NCBI GenBank assembly: GCA_900110595.1
Contig: FOEZ01000007.1
Location: forward strand, 62,001-126,000
Length of the DNA stretch: 64,000 nt
Direction of reading: 5' to 3'
Origin: Arthrobacter sp. OV608
GTDB taxonomy: Bacteria > Actinomycetota > Actinomycetes > Actinomycetales > Micrococcaceae
The first letter of the stretch is position 1, and each line of letters starts with the position of its first letter. The notes under the pieces are model-generated. The model had not been told where the DNA came from. It saw only the letters and a program-made list of their open reading frames with translations, and ran no database searches. Both the position numbers and the translations under genes were made by a program. Below, in pieces: positions 43,804 through 53,340 of this stretch.

Positions 43804-44930
43804 CGCGCACGCTCCAGTTCGACGCCGGAGGCTGCTTCTGTGGCGCCGGTACCCTCCACCGGGGAGGCGTGGCCGTCCAGGCTCAGGCTGCGGGTCACCG
43901 CTTCGAGGACGGAAAGGACCCGCAGGCCCGACGCCCCGCCGGTCCGAGCCTCCTGGCCGTTGCGGATACAGAAGGCCAGTTCGGCCACCACCTGCCCCAG
44001 CGCCTCACGCTCAGGCAGTGCGGGGGACCAGGTGTCCCCGAGCCGGTAGGACACGGCGTCGGACGCCTTCTCGCCGGCCGACTTCGGCTGACGGTCCAGG
44101 CTGACGCCCCGGTCGTACACGCTGAGCCGCTGCTGCGGGTTCAGGTCATCCCACACGAGGGTCCTGAGGGATCCTCCGATCACCATCTGCCGAATCTTGG
44201 TGGGACTGAGCCAGTTCACGTGGACGTGGGCCGTGGCATCGTTGGGGAGCCTGAAGTTCAGGTGCCCCACGCAGTCCCGCCCGGTTCCGAGCGGGTCGGC
44301 GCCGAACGCCGAGACTTCGGCCGGGTTCAGTCCGCCGGGGAGGACAAAATCCAGGATGGACAGGTCGTGCGGCGCCAGGTCCCAGAACACATTCACGTCG
44401 GGCTGCACGAGCCCCAGGTTGATCCGGGTGGAATCCACGAACAGGATTTCGCCGAGGGACCCGGCCTGCACCAGCTCCTGCATCTTCAGCACCGCGGGCG
44501 TGTAGCAGTACGTGTGGTCCGCCATCAGCACCAGACCCCGTGCCTTGGCTTCGGCCACCATTTCCAACCCATGCGCCCGGCTGTCCGCCAGCGGTTTTTC
44601 CACCAGGACGTGCTTCCCGGCACGCAGTGCTGTCATCACGGTGCCGTGGTGGGTGCGCGCCGGCGTGGCGATGGCCACGGCGTCCACATCAAAGGTGTCC
44701 AGCAGCTCATCAAGGGACTCGACCACCGGGATCTCCCCCAGCGTGGCGGCCAGCTTGCGGGCCCGTTCGATATCCAGGTCGCAGATGGCTGCCAGGTCCC
44801 AGTCGGGGCTTGCCTGCAGGTTGCGGGCCAGGTTCGGTCCCCAGTATCCGGCTCCGACGACGGCGATCCTGAGTTTTCGGGCAGGCTGGCGGTGGGTGGG
44901 GGTGTGGAACGGATTGGGGAATGTCCTCAT
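43800..44930 (-). CDS. Gfo/Idh/MocA oxidoreductase, WlbA-like
   Basis: 376 residues. The N-terminal GAGYWGPNLARN is the NAD-binding motif, EKPLADS carries the catalytic lysine, and the segment NLGLVQPDVNVFWDLAPHD matches WlbA-type UDP-N-acetylglucosaminuronate 3-dehydrogenases. Product would be a 3-keto sugar for aminotransferase 1. It is the first gene of the coupled amino-sugar set and ends overlapping the epimerase by 4 bases. Assignment to WlbA is by motif and context. Confidence 0.85.
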   Translation of the reverse strand: MRTFPNPFHTPTHRQPARKLRIAVVGAGYWGPNLARNLQASPDWDLAAICDLDIERARKLAATLGEIPVVESLDELLDTFDVDAVAIATPARTHHGTVMTALRAGKHVLVEKPLADSRAHGLEMVAEAKARGLVLMADHTYCYTPAVLKMQELVQAGSLGEILFVDSTRINLGLVQPDVNVFWDLAPHDLSILDFVLPGGLNPAEVSAFGADPLGTGRDCVGHLNFRLPNDATAHVHVNWLSPTKIRQMVIGGSLRTLVWDDLNPQQRLSVYDRGVSLDRQPKSAGEKASDAVSYRLGDTWSPALPEREALGQVVAELAFCIRNGQEARTGGASGLRVLSVLEAVTRSLSLDGHASPVEGTGATEAASGVELERAR

Positions 44931-44955
44931 GTCACTTTCTTTCGGGCAGGGGTTG

Positions 44956-46590
44956 TTAGTAGGCGCCGGACGGCTGGATGACTGCGCGGAAGGTCCGCCA
45001 CAGGATCAGCAGGTCGCCGGCGATGGACCAGTTTTCGACGTAGTAGAGATCCAGCCGGACGGCTTCATCCCAGGAGAGGTCGGAGCGGCCGTTGATCTGC
45101 CACAGCCCCGTGATTCCGGGTTTGATCAGCAGCCGGCGGCGGGTGTGGCGTTCGTAGGCGCTCACTTCGCGGTCCAGCGGCGGGCGCGGACCCACCATGC
45201 TCATGTGGCCCGCCATCACGTTCCAGAGTTGCGGGAGCTCGTCGAGCGAGTACTTGCGCATCCAGCGCCCGCACCGCGTCACCCGCGGGTCATCCTTCAT
45301 CTTGAAGAGGACGCCCGCGCCCTGGTTCTGTGCGTTCAGCTCCGCCAGGCGTGCTTCGGCGTCCACCACCATGGACCGGAACTTGACCATTCCAAAGACA
45401 CCGCCGTTCTTGCCGATCCGGTCTTGGCGGAAGAACACCGGGCCGGGGCTGTCCAGGCGCACGATCAGGGCAAGGACCAGCAGCAGCGGCGACAACACCA
45501 GGGCAGCGGCGAGGGCCATGGCCACATCCATGACCCGTTTCAGTACATGCTTGGCGCCGCTGTACTGCGGAATGTCCACATGCATCAGGGGCAGGCCTTC
45601 CACCGGCCGCCAGTGGATCCGGGGCCCCGCAACGTTGGTCAGGGTGGCCGCCAGGACCATCTCTGCGGAGCATTCTTCAAGCTTCCAGCCGAGTTCGCGG
45701 ATGAACTGGTTGCCGCCGGGAAGCGGTCCTGCCACGATCACCGAATCGGCTTCCACCAGGCGGACAGTGCGGGCGATGTCGTCCGTGGAGGACAGAACCG
45801 GCACCTGGGCGGCGTCCACGCTGAGGGTGGTGCCGCGGCGGGCTCCCGGGAGGCAGACGCCAAGGATGTGGTAAACAGGTCCGGACTTCCGCGCGACCTG
45901 CCGGACAACGTACCTGACGTCTTCCGGATCGCCCACAACGACTGCCCGCGAGAGGTGGCGTCCCTTCGCCTTCTCAGCCGAGAGCCGCCGTCGGAAGAGC
46001 CAGCGGTTGGCGGTCAGGGACACCAGGCCCAGCGGGAGGGACGCGGTGACGAAGGCCGCGGCGCCGTGGACGGAGAAAACCACTGCTGCGATGGCGAGCA
46101 GCCCGAAGATCCGCAGGCTTGCCGATGCGACGCGCTTGTATTCATCGGCACCCACCCCCAGTACCTTCGCGTCGCGGGTGCGGTAGATCTCCAAAGCCGA
46201 GGGCCACAAAAGGGCGACGGCGGCAGCGGTGACCAATGTGCCGCCGTCGCCGGGTTCCCCGGAAGCAAGCCCGACACTGGAGAGCTGGTATCCGGCGAAT
46301 ACGGCGCCCAGGACCAGGAGAGAGTCGGTGGTGCGGAGGAAATTGATGTGCCGGGCGAGCCACGAGGCGGTGGCCTTGCGCGCGGGGACTAGGGGTGCTG
46401 ATGCCGTGCTCACTGATGCTGCCGAGGATAAGCGTGCAGCTGCTGGAGCGCCCGTTGGCGGCAGCAGGAACCGGGTTCCTGCGGTTTCCGCCGCCGCCAA
46501 CGGCGCTGTTGACATCCGCTGTGCAGCAGCGGGCGCAACGGGCCAGCTGAAGGCAGTGCCCCGGGTCTTGGCCACTGGTATCTCTGCCAT
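44956..46590 (-). CDS. Polyprenyl glycosylphosphotransferase (initiating enzyme)
   Basis: 544 residues. About four N-terminal membrane spans and a Rossmann-like domain with VVVGDPEDVRYVV precede a C-terminal bacterial sugar transferase (WbaP/PssY type). Its signatures are VKFRSMVVDAEARL, KYSLDELPQLWNV and GLWQINGRSDLSW. It transfers a sugar phosphate to undecaprenyl phosphate and so begins repeat-unit assembly. The frame reaches 46959, but upstream residues are Arg/Pro-rich nonsense; the ATG at 46590 is preceded by GGGAAGGGG. Confidence 0.95.
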   Translation of the reverse strand: MAEIPVAKTRGTAFSWPVAPAAAQRMSTAPLAAAETAGTRFLLPPTGAPAAARLSSAASVSTASAPLVPARKATASWLARHINFLRTTDSLLVLGAVFAGYQLSSVGLASGEPGDGGTLVTAAAVALLWPSALEIYRTRDAKVLGVGADEYKRVASASLRIFGLLAIAAVVFSVHGAAAFVTASLPLGLVSLTANRWLFRRRLSAEKAKGRHLSRAVVVGDPEDVRYVVRQVARKSGPVYHILGVCLPGARRGTTLSVDAAQVPVLSSTDDIARTVRLVEADSVIVAGPLPGGNQFIRELGWKLEECSAEMVLAATLTNVAGPRIHWRPVEGLPLMHVDIPQYSGAKHVLKRVMDVAMALAAALVLSPLLLVLALIVRLDSPGPVFFRQDRIGKNGGVFGMVKFRSMVVDAEARLAELNAQNQGAGVLFKMKDDPRVTRCGRWMRKYSLDELPQLWNVMAGHMSMVGPRPPLDREVSAYERHTRRRLLIKPGITGLWQINGRSDLSWDEAVRLDLYYVENWSIAGDLLILWRTFRAVIQPSGAY

Positions 46591-46744
46591 GATGTCCCCT
46601 TCCCGGCGTATCCGCCTTATGTTCTGGCCGTGAAGCAAAACTAGGGTCAAAACAGCTGCCGTGGCGGGGATTGGAAGGGCTGTTGTGGATGCAGCGGACG
46701 CACAGTGTGGAAAATGCGGGTACCTGCAAAGGCCGGAATGGGCC

Positions 46745-49438
46745 CTAAAGTACGGGCAATACGTACGGCTCGCGGGCCGCACTGTCCTTGCCGGCAGCAA
46801 GGGCCGTGAGCTGCGCGCGCGACTCCACTCCGAGCTTGCGGTAGATCGCGGTGAGGCGTACTTCGACGGTCCGGACGGATACGTAGAGTGTGGCCGCGAT
46901 TTCCTTGTTGCGCATGCCGCGGGCCACCATCTGCGCCAGCGACCGTTCATGGTCGGCAAGCATCAGCATGGCCGGATTGCCCTTGGGCCGGGACGGTTCC
47001 ACCCGCTCATCCAACAGCAGCGAGTCAACGTGCTGTGCCCAGGCGTCGGCTCCGGCCTCATCGAACATGACCTTCGCGCGGAGCATCGCATCGCGGGCCT
47101 CCCGCAGCCGTCCAAAGGCGCCCAGCCGCTCCGCGTAGCAGAGCAGGGTCCGGGCCCGTTCCTGCAGCGAGTCGTGGCCGTTCCGGCTCTCAAGTGCCTG
47201 GCAGAAAAGCTGAAGTGACTGATCCCCGTCGGCGAGCATGGCCCGGCTCCGAGCCACCACCATCATGAGCCACGGTGACCGCAGTCCCACCGACCGGCTT
47301 TCGAGCCGGTAGAGCGCCTGGCTGGCCTCGCGGTGCCGGCCCAGCCGTACCAGGACCTCCACCAGGTCCGCCTCGCACCGGAGCAGCGTGGGGTTGCCGA
47401 ATTCCAGGCCCAGCTCGGCCGCACGTGAGAGTTGGGCCAGTGACTCCGCGAGGTTGCCGCGCATCAGGGCGAAGTGGCCTTGGATGGCGGCAAGCTGCGC
47501 GGTGATGGACGGGTGGCTTTCCGCTCCGGAGAAGTGCTGGGCGTCCGCTGCATACACCCGCGCCAGCTCCTCATCCCCGAGGGCGTGCGCCCGCCACACC
47601 CGGAAAACGGACCGCATCCCCCGGTGGTATTTCATTTCCGGTTCGTCCAGTTCCAGGTCTTCAATGAGTTTCACGGCAGTCCTGACGTTGCCGGCGCGGA
47701 TCTCGTTGTCCACGGCAAGGAAGGCTGCGGTCTCCCGCCAGTTGATGTGGCGCGGTTCTGCGGAATTCCGCACCATCGCGAAAGCTTCCTGGGCAAGGCC
47801 ATGATGCTCGGCGTAGCTCAGGGCCCGGCCGTGCACCAGGAGGCCGGCCACCCAGGCATTCCCCGCCTGATCGTTTTTGCGCTTGAGGTTTTCCGAATTC
47901 CCGCCGACCGCTTCCGCCAGCAGTTTGGCCTTCTCGGCCACGGCAAGGCACTCCGCAGAGGCGGCGCCCTGGAACTCTTCGGCGTAGCGGAGCAGCGCGG
48001 CGGCATCCTTCAGCTCCCAGCGTTCGGCGAAGTACAGCGCACCGGCGGCCAGCAGTTTGGCCGAGTACGCCGGATCATGCTGTCCGAACTCCTTAACCAG
48101 GCGCAGCACCATACTTGCCCGCACTGAGGCACCTTGAATGAACTCGATCTCGAAGGACAGCCCGGTCAGCCGAAGGATCAGTGCGGGGTTCCGGGTCACC
48201 CGCCGTGCCCAATCCAGGTAACGCCTGGCGTAAACGAATTCGCCGCGGTTGAACAGCAGTTCGGCAACCGTGGTCAGCCGCGCGGCCGTTTCCGCCTCCC
48301 ACGGATTAATGGTCAGGGCCCGCTCGATGTATTCGACGGCGAAGGGCACTTCCCCCGTCCTGATCAGCTCCACCGCGTAGCGGAGGAGGCCAAACGGCGT
48401 TTGCCGCTCCAGTGCAGTGAAGCTCAAGTGCCATCTGCGGGCGTACAGGTCCGAGTCGCTGGCCGCTTCGGCCAGTGCCCGGTGGCTGGCGGTCCGCATG
48501 GCAGGGGTCATTGCCGAGAAGACGTAGCCACGGAGCAGTTGGTCCCTGATCCCCAGATAGGGCCCTGACCGGCTGATCATGCCGGCGGCCAGGAGCTCAT
48601 CCACGCCGGCCCAGACGTCACTGTGGACCTTCTCCAAGGTGGTGATCCCGCTCCGGTAGGACAGCGACAACAGATCAAGGGCCTGCCGCGCCGCCGGCGA
48701 GAGCCCGCCCAGGGTGGCCGCAAATTCGGCTTCGAAGCTGCCCCTGGACGGCAGCGGAACGGGGAGGGCGTACTTTCCCTCCGCCTGGCGTTCCAGCAGG
48801 GCGGAGTAAAGTTCGACGGCGGCCAGCGGGTTCCCCTGTGACGCTGCGGCAACTGCGTGTACAGCCGCCGTCGCGGTCTGTCTGGCTGGAATGGCCTCCA
48901 GCATACGGACGGTGTCGTTGTAGCCCAGTGCCCGCAGCGGGAGGACGGGAAGGCTCGAGAAAGGGCTGTCTGCTGTGTCTTCACGAAGGCTGGCGAAAAC
49001 GGCAAGGTCGGTTCCGGCCAGGCGCCGGGCGAGGTAGCCGATGATTGCCTGGCTGCTCGGGTCCAGTTGGTCGGCGTCGTCAATCACCACTATGGTCCGG
49101 GACGAGGAACGCTGGTGCAGCCCGTTGAGCAGCATGGTGGAAACCGCCGCCACGTCCAGGGCCCCGGAAGAATCGCGGAGAAGTTCATCGGCGATCCGGT
49201 TCAGGACCGGATCATCCATGCCGTTCAGAAGGGCTGTAATACCGGACAACGGCCAGTCCGATTCAGAGACGCTGGCCCTCAGGAACACCGTGCGGTAGTC
49301 CGAAAGCCGGGGAATTTCGCCCAGTAGAGCTGACTTTCCCATGCCGTGTGAACCCACAACGGCCAAGGCACCTTCCTTGGGACCCCTGATCACCGAAAGG
49401 ATCCGGCCGAGTTCCTTGCTTCTGCCAAATAACGACAT
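46745..49438 (-). CDS. Large LuxR-family regulator with AAA ATPase domain
   Basis: About 897 residues. The N-terminal ATPase has Walker A GSHGMGKS and Walker B IVVIDDADQLD. The middle ~550 residues are helical and TPR-like, as in MalT/LAL regulators. The C-terminal helix-turn-helix has LAQMVARGMRNKEIA and VSVRTVEVRLTAIYRKL. It probably senses a ligand and activates transcription. It lies 154 bases upstream of the phosphoglycosyltransferase gene on the same strand, so control of the polysaccharide minus block is plausible but unproven. Start is either the ATG at 49438 or the GTG at 49468. Confidence 0.9.
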   Translation of the reverse strand: MSLFGRSKELGRILSVIRGPKEGALAVVGSHGMGKSALLGEIPRLSDYRTVFLRASVSESDWPLSGITALLNGMDDPVLNRIADELLRDSSGALDVAAVSTMLLNGLHQRSSSRTIVVIDDADQLDPSSQAIIGYLARRLAGTDLAVFASLREDTADSPFSSLPVLPLRALGYNDTVRMLEAIPARQTATAAVHAVAAASQGNPLAAVELYSALLERQAEGKYALPVPLPSRGSFEAEFAATLGGLSPAARQALDLLSLSYRSGITTLEKVHSDVWAGVDELLAAGMISRSGPYLGIRDQLLRGYVFSAMTPAMRTASHRALAEAASDSDLYARRWHLSFTALERQTPFGLLRYAVELIRTGEVPFAVEYIERALTINPWEAETAARLTTVAELLFNRGEFVYARRYLDWARRVTRNPALILRLTGLSFEIEFIQGASVRASMVLRLVKEFGQHDPAYSAKLLAAGALYFAERWELKDAAALLRYAEEFQGAASAECLAVAEKAKLLAEAVGGNSENLKRKNDQAGNAWVAGLLVHGRALSYAEHHGLAQEAFAMVRNSAEPRHINWRETAAFLAVDNEIRAGNVRTAVKLIEDLELDEPEMKYHRGMRSVFRVWRAHALGDEELARVYAADAQHFSGAESHPSITAQLAAIQGHFALMRGNLAESLAQLSRAAELGLEFGNPTLLRCEADLVEVLVRLGRHREASQALYRLESRSVGLRSPWLMMVVARSRAMLADGDQSLQLFCQALESRNGHDSLQERARTLLCYAERLGAFGRLREARDAMLRAKVMFDEAGADAWAQHVDSLLLDERVEPSRPKGNPAMLMLADHERSLAQMVARGMRNKEIAATLYVSVRTVEVRLTAIYRKLGVESRAQLTALAAGKDSAAREPYVLPVL

Positions 49439-49880
49439 GGGACCCCATCCATAGAAGAAGGAGACCACTTTCTTGCCTTATCGGTTCCAGCATTTGATGC
49501 ACTGCACCAGCCGGTCATGGTGACCGGCGGTCCAGCAGACTGTCCGCTCGAAAGCATCCAGTCCGGTACCCAGCCGTGGAGTCAATATAGCCGCACCTGA
49601 AAAAGAGGCACTACCATTTAGGCGCTGGATTTCATCAAGATTTCTGAGGTGCCCGTCAGAAATCAACTGGTGCACAGCAGGCGCTCCAAGTAGAGATACG
49701 TCCGGTTTGGAGGCCGCGCATTTGTGCTGATGCACAGCCTTTCGTGCTTCGCAGTGCGTCTAGGGTGGGAGAAACGTGTGATCAACCGCACTCGATGGCG
49801 GCCTCCTCCGGCGCGCGGGCCACCGCCCGCCGCCGTCTCCAGGCCATCCATTTCCCAAAGAACCAAAGGACGGCGCACCC
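49439..49880. other. Divergent intergenic region, LuxR regulator and permease
   Basis: About 440 bases between divergent genes, probably containing both promoters. It holds one clear hairpin, GCCGGTCA (49510-49517) / TGACCGGC (49521-49528). An 85-codon minus-strand ORF (49478-49735) is open but its third positions are near 50 percent G/C, so I do not accept it as a gene. Confidence 0.5.
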
Positions 49881-51293
49881 ATGCCCGCTGACCAGCAATT
49901 AGCCAAGTCGCTCAAACCGCGGCACCTGTCCATGATCGCCATCGCCGGTGTTATCGGTGCCGGGCTCTTCGTAGGCTCCGGTGCCGCCATCCAGCAGGCC
50001 GGCCCAGGAATCCTGTTGGCCTACATGGCCGCGGGCGTGGTGGTCATCCTCGTGATGCGCATGCTCGGCGAAATGGCCGCAGCGAACCCCGAGACGGGCT
50101 CGTTCTCCACCTACGCAGACAAGGCGCTGGGCAGGTGGGCCGGCTTCAGCATCGGCTGGCTTTATGCGTGGTTCTGGATCATCGTGCTCGGCATCGAAGC
50201 CACTGCCGGCGCCGCGATCATGCATCGTTGGGTTCCCGGCATCGACCAATGGGTCTGGGCCCTGGCCCTGATGGTGCTGCTGACCCTGACCAACTTGGGT
50301 TCCGTGAAGTCATACGGCGAATTCGAGTTCTGGTTCGCCTCCATCAAGGTCGCGGCCATCGTGCTGTTCCTGCTGTTCGGCGTGGCCGCCATCCTGGGTC
50401 TTGTGCCCGGCGTCCCGGCCCCCGGATTGAGCAACCTCACGGACAAGGGCGGGTTCCTTCCTAACGGCCCGGGAGCGGTGCTGGCTGGCATCCTGGTGGT
50501 GGTCTTCTCGTTCTTCGGCGCCGAAATCGCCACCATCGCCGCCGGTGAATCCGAAAACCCCGTTGACGCTGTCAAGAAGGCCGTGAAGTCAACCGTCTGG
50601 CGCATCCTAGTCTTCTACATCGGGTCCATCGCCATCGTTGTCACACTGCTGCCCTGGAACGATGCCAGCGTTGCCAAGAGCCCCTACGTGGCAGTGATCG
50701 AGCTCTTCGGAATCCCCGGGGCCGGAACCATCATGGACGTTGTGGTCCTGACTTCCGTGCTGTCCTGCCTTAACTCCGGCCTCTACACTGCCAGCCGCAT
50801 GCTCTTCTCCCTCTCCCGGCGCGGCGACGCCCCCGGAGCATGGACAAAAATCTCCCGGCGCGGGGTGCCCGCAGCGGCGGTGCTCGCATCAACCGTGGTG
50901 GGCTTCATCACCGTTGGCCTTAACTACATTGCCCCGGACACCGTGTTCCTGTTCCTGGTCAACACCTCCGGTGCCATAGCCCTGTTTGTGTGGCTGGTCA
51001 TCGCGTCCTCCCAGCTGGTCCTGCGCAAGCGGATGGGAGCTTCCGCCAAAGACCTGGCGCTGAAGATGTGGCTGTTCCCGTACCTGACCTGGGTGGCTAT
51101 TGTCAGCATCGTGGCCCTGCTGATCGGGATGGTCATCCTGGAGTCCACCCGCGAGTCCCTGTTCCTGTCGCTGGCCCTGGCCGGCGTGGTGGTGGGCATC
51201 GGACTGTGGCGGTACCGCGGCCGCGGCAGCGGGTCGGAAGCAGGCGACGCCGACAGCCGCGACGTTCCCGTGGGAGCCGAACCTACGGCTTGA
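49881..51293 (+). CDS. Amino-acid permease (APC family, GABA/aromatic-type)
   Basis: 470 residues with 12 predicted spans. The N-terminal signature SLKPRHLSMIAIAGVIGAGLF is the classic first span of the amino-acid transporter branch of the APC superfamily (GabP/AroP type), and the consensus around GEMAAANPETGSFSTYA follows. The start at 49881 is supported by AAGGACGG upstream. Substrate probably an amino acid or GABA. Confidence 0.92.
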   Translation: MPADQQLAKSLKPRHLSMIAIAGVIGAGLFVGSGAAIQQAGPGILLAYMAAGVVVILVMRMLGEMAAANPETGSFSTYADKALGRWAGFSIGWLYAWFWIIVLGIEATAGAAIMHRWVPGIDQWVWALALMVLLTLTNLGSVKSYGEFEFWFASIKVAAIVLFLLFGVAAILGLVPGVPAPGLSNLTDKGGFLPNGPGAVLAGILVVVFSFFGAEIATIAAGESENPVDAVKKAVKSTVWRILVFYIGSIAIVVTLLPWNDASVAKSPYVAVIELFGIPGAGTIMDVVVLTSVLSCLNSGLYTASRMLFSLSRRGDAPGAWTKISRRGVPAAAVLASTVVGFITVGLNYIAPDTVFLFLVNTSGAIALFVWLVIASSQLVLRKRMGASAKDLALKMWLFPYLTWVAIVSIVALLIGMVILESTRESLFLSLALAGVVVGIGLWRYRGRGSGSEAGDADSRDVPVGAEPTA

Positions 51294-51476
51294 GCGCCAC
51301 ACCCGACGGCGGTTTTCCACATAGCAGGCTTTATGCTCCCGCCCGGCCAACCACGGGCATAGCCTTGGAGTCAAGCGCGAATCGCCTATCCGTTCCAAAT
51401 GCACTAAGATATTGAAGTCTGTGCTGCGTCCTGCTTCCGTTCCTGGCGGCGGGGTACCGCACAGCATCGCAAATGA

Positions 51477-51521
51477 ACCTCCTGTTACGGAAATGCCGTA
51501 ACCGCTTAGCCCAAAGGAGGT
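51477..51521 (+). promoter_or_regulatory. Putative S6:S18 autoregulatory leader of rpsF
   Basis: An anti-Shine-Dalgarno ACCTCC (51477-51482) can pair with the rpsF Shine-Dalgarno GGAGGT (51516-51521). Between them is a 7-bp hairpin GTTACGG (51484-51490) / CCGTAAC (51496-51502). In many bacteria the rpsF leader carries an S6:S18-binding element with a CCG next to a stem, and CCG occurs here in CCGTAACCGC. This is an inference from layout; the exact bulge was not verified. Confidence 0.45.
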
Positions 51522-51531
51522 GGGTTCACAT

Positions 51532-51837
51532 ATGCGTCCTTACGAATTGATGGTAATCATCGACCCCGAGGTCGAAGAGCGTACCGTTGAGCCGTCGCTT
51601 CAGAAGTTCCTGAACGTCATCACCAACGATGGTGGAACCATCGAAAAGGTTGACATCTGGGGCCGTCGCCGGCTGGCTTACGACATCAAGAAGAAGTCCG
51701 AAGGTATCTACGCCGTGGTGAACTTCACCGCCAAGCCGGAAACCGCCAAGGAACTTGACCGCCAGCTGTCTCTTAACGAGACCATCATGCGCACCAAGAT
51801 CACCCGCCCCGAAGAGCAGAAGGTTGTTGCTGAGTAA
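51532..51837 (+). CDS. rpsF: 30S ribosomal protein S6
   Basis: 101 residues, complete S6 fold with [16 protein letters not shown] at the N-terminus and [16 protein letters not shown] in the middle. It binds the 30S platform with S18. Start is the ATG at 51532, preceded by AAAGGAGG at 51513-51520; a few codons upstream are also open. It heads the S6-SSB-S18-L9 cluster, with ssb starting 73 bases after it. Confidence 0.98.
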   Translation: MRPYELMVIIDPEVEERTVEPSLQKFLNVITNDGGTIEKVDIWGRRRLAYDIKKKSEGIYAVVNFTAKPETAKELDRQLSLNETIMRTKITRPEEQKVVAE

Positions 51838-51910
51838 TTCAGCACCGGTTTTCATTCTTTACCCCGCAGGAAACGCACTCTTCACCCAGGATCGAACAAG
51901 GAGGCAGTAG

Positions 51911-52486
51911 ATGGCAGGCGAGACCACCATTACGGTCATCGGTAACCTCACCAATGACCCGGAATTGCGGTTCACACCGTCCGGTTCGGCAGTAGCGAAC
52001 TTCACCATCGCTTCCACCCCCCGCACCTTTGATCGCCAGTCCAACGAGTGGAAGGACGGGGAAACCCTGTTCCTCCGCGCCGCTGTGTGGCGTGAAGCAG
52101 CCGAGAACGTCGCCGAGTCCCTCACCAAGGGCATGCGCGTGATCGTTACCGGCCGTCTGAAGAGCCGTTCCTACGAAACCAAAGAAGGCGAAAAGCGCAC
52201 CGTTATCGAGCTTGAGGTCGATGAAATCGGCCCGAGCCTGCGCTACGCCAATGCCAAGGTCAACCGCACCCAGCGCTCCGGCGCCGGCGGGCAGGGTGGC
52301 TTTGGCGGCGGCAACAGCGGCGGCGGCTTCGGTGGAGGCAACTCTGGTGGAAACCAGGGCGGCAACTCCGGCGGAGGCTGGGGCGGCGGCAACCAGCAGG
52401 CTGCACAGGACGATCCTTGGGCTACGCCCGGAGTCTCCAACGCAGGCGGCTGGGGCAACGGCCCCGATTCCGAACCTCCCTTCTAA
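51911..52486 (+). CDS. ssb: Single-stranded DNA-binding protein
   Basis: 191 residues. The N-terminal OB fold (about 1-110) has [19 protein letters not shown] and ends around [14 protein letters not shown] Gly-rich linker ([17 protein letters not shown] type) follows and the acidic tip ends DSEPPF, which recruits replication and repair proteins. AAGGAGG lies 8 bases upstream of the ATG. It is placed between rpsF and rpsR, as in most bacteria. Confidence 0.98.
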   Translation: MAGETTITVIGNLTNDPELRFTPSGSAVANFTIASTPRTFDRQSNEWKDGETLFLRAAVWREAAENVAESLTKGMRVIVTGRLKSRSYETKEGEKRTVIELEVDEIGPSLRYANAKVNRTQRSGAGGQGGFGGGNSGGGFGGGNSGGNQGGNSGGGWGGGNQQAAQDDPWATPGVSNAGGWGNGPDSEPPF

Positions 52487-52568
52487 TAACCAATTAAGGC
52501 CCGACGCCGGGACTGCCGGAAGTGCCATACGGCACCTAAGGTGACTGCCGCCGTCGGACCACCACCAT

Positions 52569-52607
52569 CCCGTGGATCAATATCCACGGGCTCCCTAGAA
52601 TAGGAGC
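52569..52607 (+). promoter_or_regulatory. Hairpins in the rpsR leader
   Basis: CCCGTGGA (52569-52576) / TCCACGGG (52583-52590) is a perfect 8-bp hairpin with a 6-base loop. Immediately after it, GCTCC (52590-52594) can pair with GGAGC (52603-52607), the rpsR Shine-Dalgarno. The two structures share one G, so they compete at the junction. Regulation of S18 translation is an inference. Confidence 0.4.
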
Positions 52608-52613
52608 TCCACG

Positions 52614-52853
52614 ATGGCTAAGGCTGAACTCCGTAAGCCCAAACCAAAGTCCAACCCCTTGAAGGCCGCTGACATCACTGTCATCGACTACAAGGACGTA
52701 GCATTGCTGCGCAAGTTCATCTCCGACCGCGGAAAGATCCGCGCCCGTCGCGTCACTGGCGTTACGGTGCAGGAACAGCGCAAGATCGCACAGGCAATCA
52801 AGAACGCCCGCGAAGTTGCCCTGCTGCCTTACTCCGGCGCTGGCCGCGGCTAA
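52614..52853 (+). CDS. rpsR: 30S ribosomal protein S18 (no cysteine)
   Basis: 79 residues with the S18 core [19 protein letters not shown] and [22 protein letters not shown]. It contains no cysteine, so it lacks the zinc-binding CxxC version that actinobacteria often keep in a second copy. ATG at 52614, with AGGAGC seven bases upstream. rplI starts 17 bases after its stop. Confidence 0.97.
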   Translation: MAKAELRKPKPKSNPLKAADITVIDYKDVALLRKFISDRGKIRARRVTGVTVQEQRKIAQAIKNAREVALLPYSGAGRG

Positions 52854-52870
52854 GGAAGGGATTAACTAAC

Positions 52871-53323
52871 ATGGCAAAGCTCATTCTGACCCACGAAGTA
52901 ACCGGTCTCGGTGCTGCTGGCGATGTTGTAGAGGTTAAGGACGGTTACGCACGTAACTTCCTGCTCCCCCGCAACTTCGCCCTGACCTGGTCGAAGGGTG
53001 GCGAGAAGCAGGTTGAGTCCATCAAGGCTGCCCGCGCCGCCCGCGAGCACGCTTCCCTGGAAGACGCTCAGAAGCAGGCTGCTGCACTCTCCGCCAAGCC
53101 GGTCAAGCTCGTTGTCAAGGCTGGCGAGACCGGACGCCTGTTCGGCACCGTCAAGCAGGGCGACGTTGCTGACGCTGTTGAGGCCGCAGGCCTTGGCCGC
53201 ATCGACAAGCGCAAGGTTGAACTGCCGGCACACATCAAGTCTGTTGGTTCGTACCAGGCCAACGTCCGTCTTCACGACGACGTTGCTGCGGTGATCGAAC
53301 TCGACGTAGTGGCTGGTAAGTAG
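52871..53323 (+). CDS. rplI: 50S ribosomal protein L9
   Basis: 150 residues, starting [19 protein letters not shown], the conserved L9 N-terminal domain that binds 23S rRNA, followed by the long helix ([16 protein letters not shown]) and C-terminal domain. The start at 52871 has AAGGAAGGG upstream. A strong terminator follows 17 bases after the stop, closing the cluster. Confidence 0.98.
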   Translation: MAKLILTHEVTGLGAAGDVVEVKDGYARNFLLPRNFALTWSKGGEKQVESIKAARAAREHASLEDAQKQAAALSAKPVKLVVKAGETGRLFGTVKQGDVADAVEAAGLGRIDKRKVELPAHIKSVGSYQANVRLHDDVAAVIELDVVAGK

Positions 53324-53340
53324 TTTCTTACTGCACCAAG

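Noticed and set aside
44512..46392. Long plus-strand ORF opposite the phosphoglycosyltransferase
   Set aside because: It is a mirror-frame shadow of the minus-strand gene; its translation is low-complexity and unlike any family.
49478..49735. 85-codon minus-strand ORF upstream of the LuxR regulator
   Set aside because: Third positions are near 50 percent G/C, far from the 80-90 percent expected, and no family is recognised.
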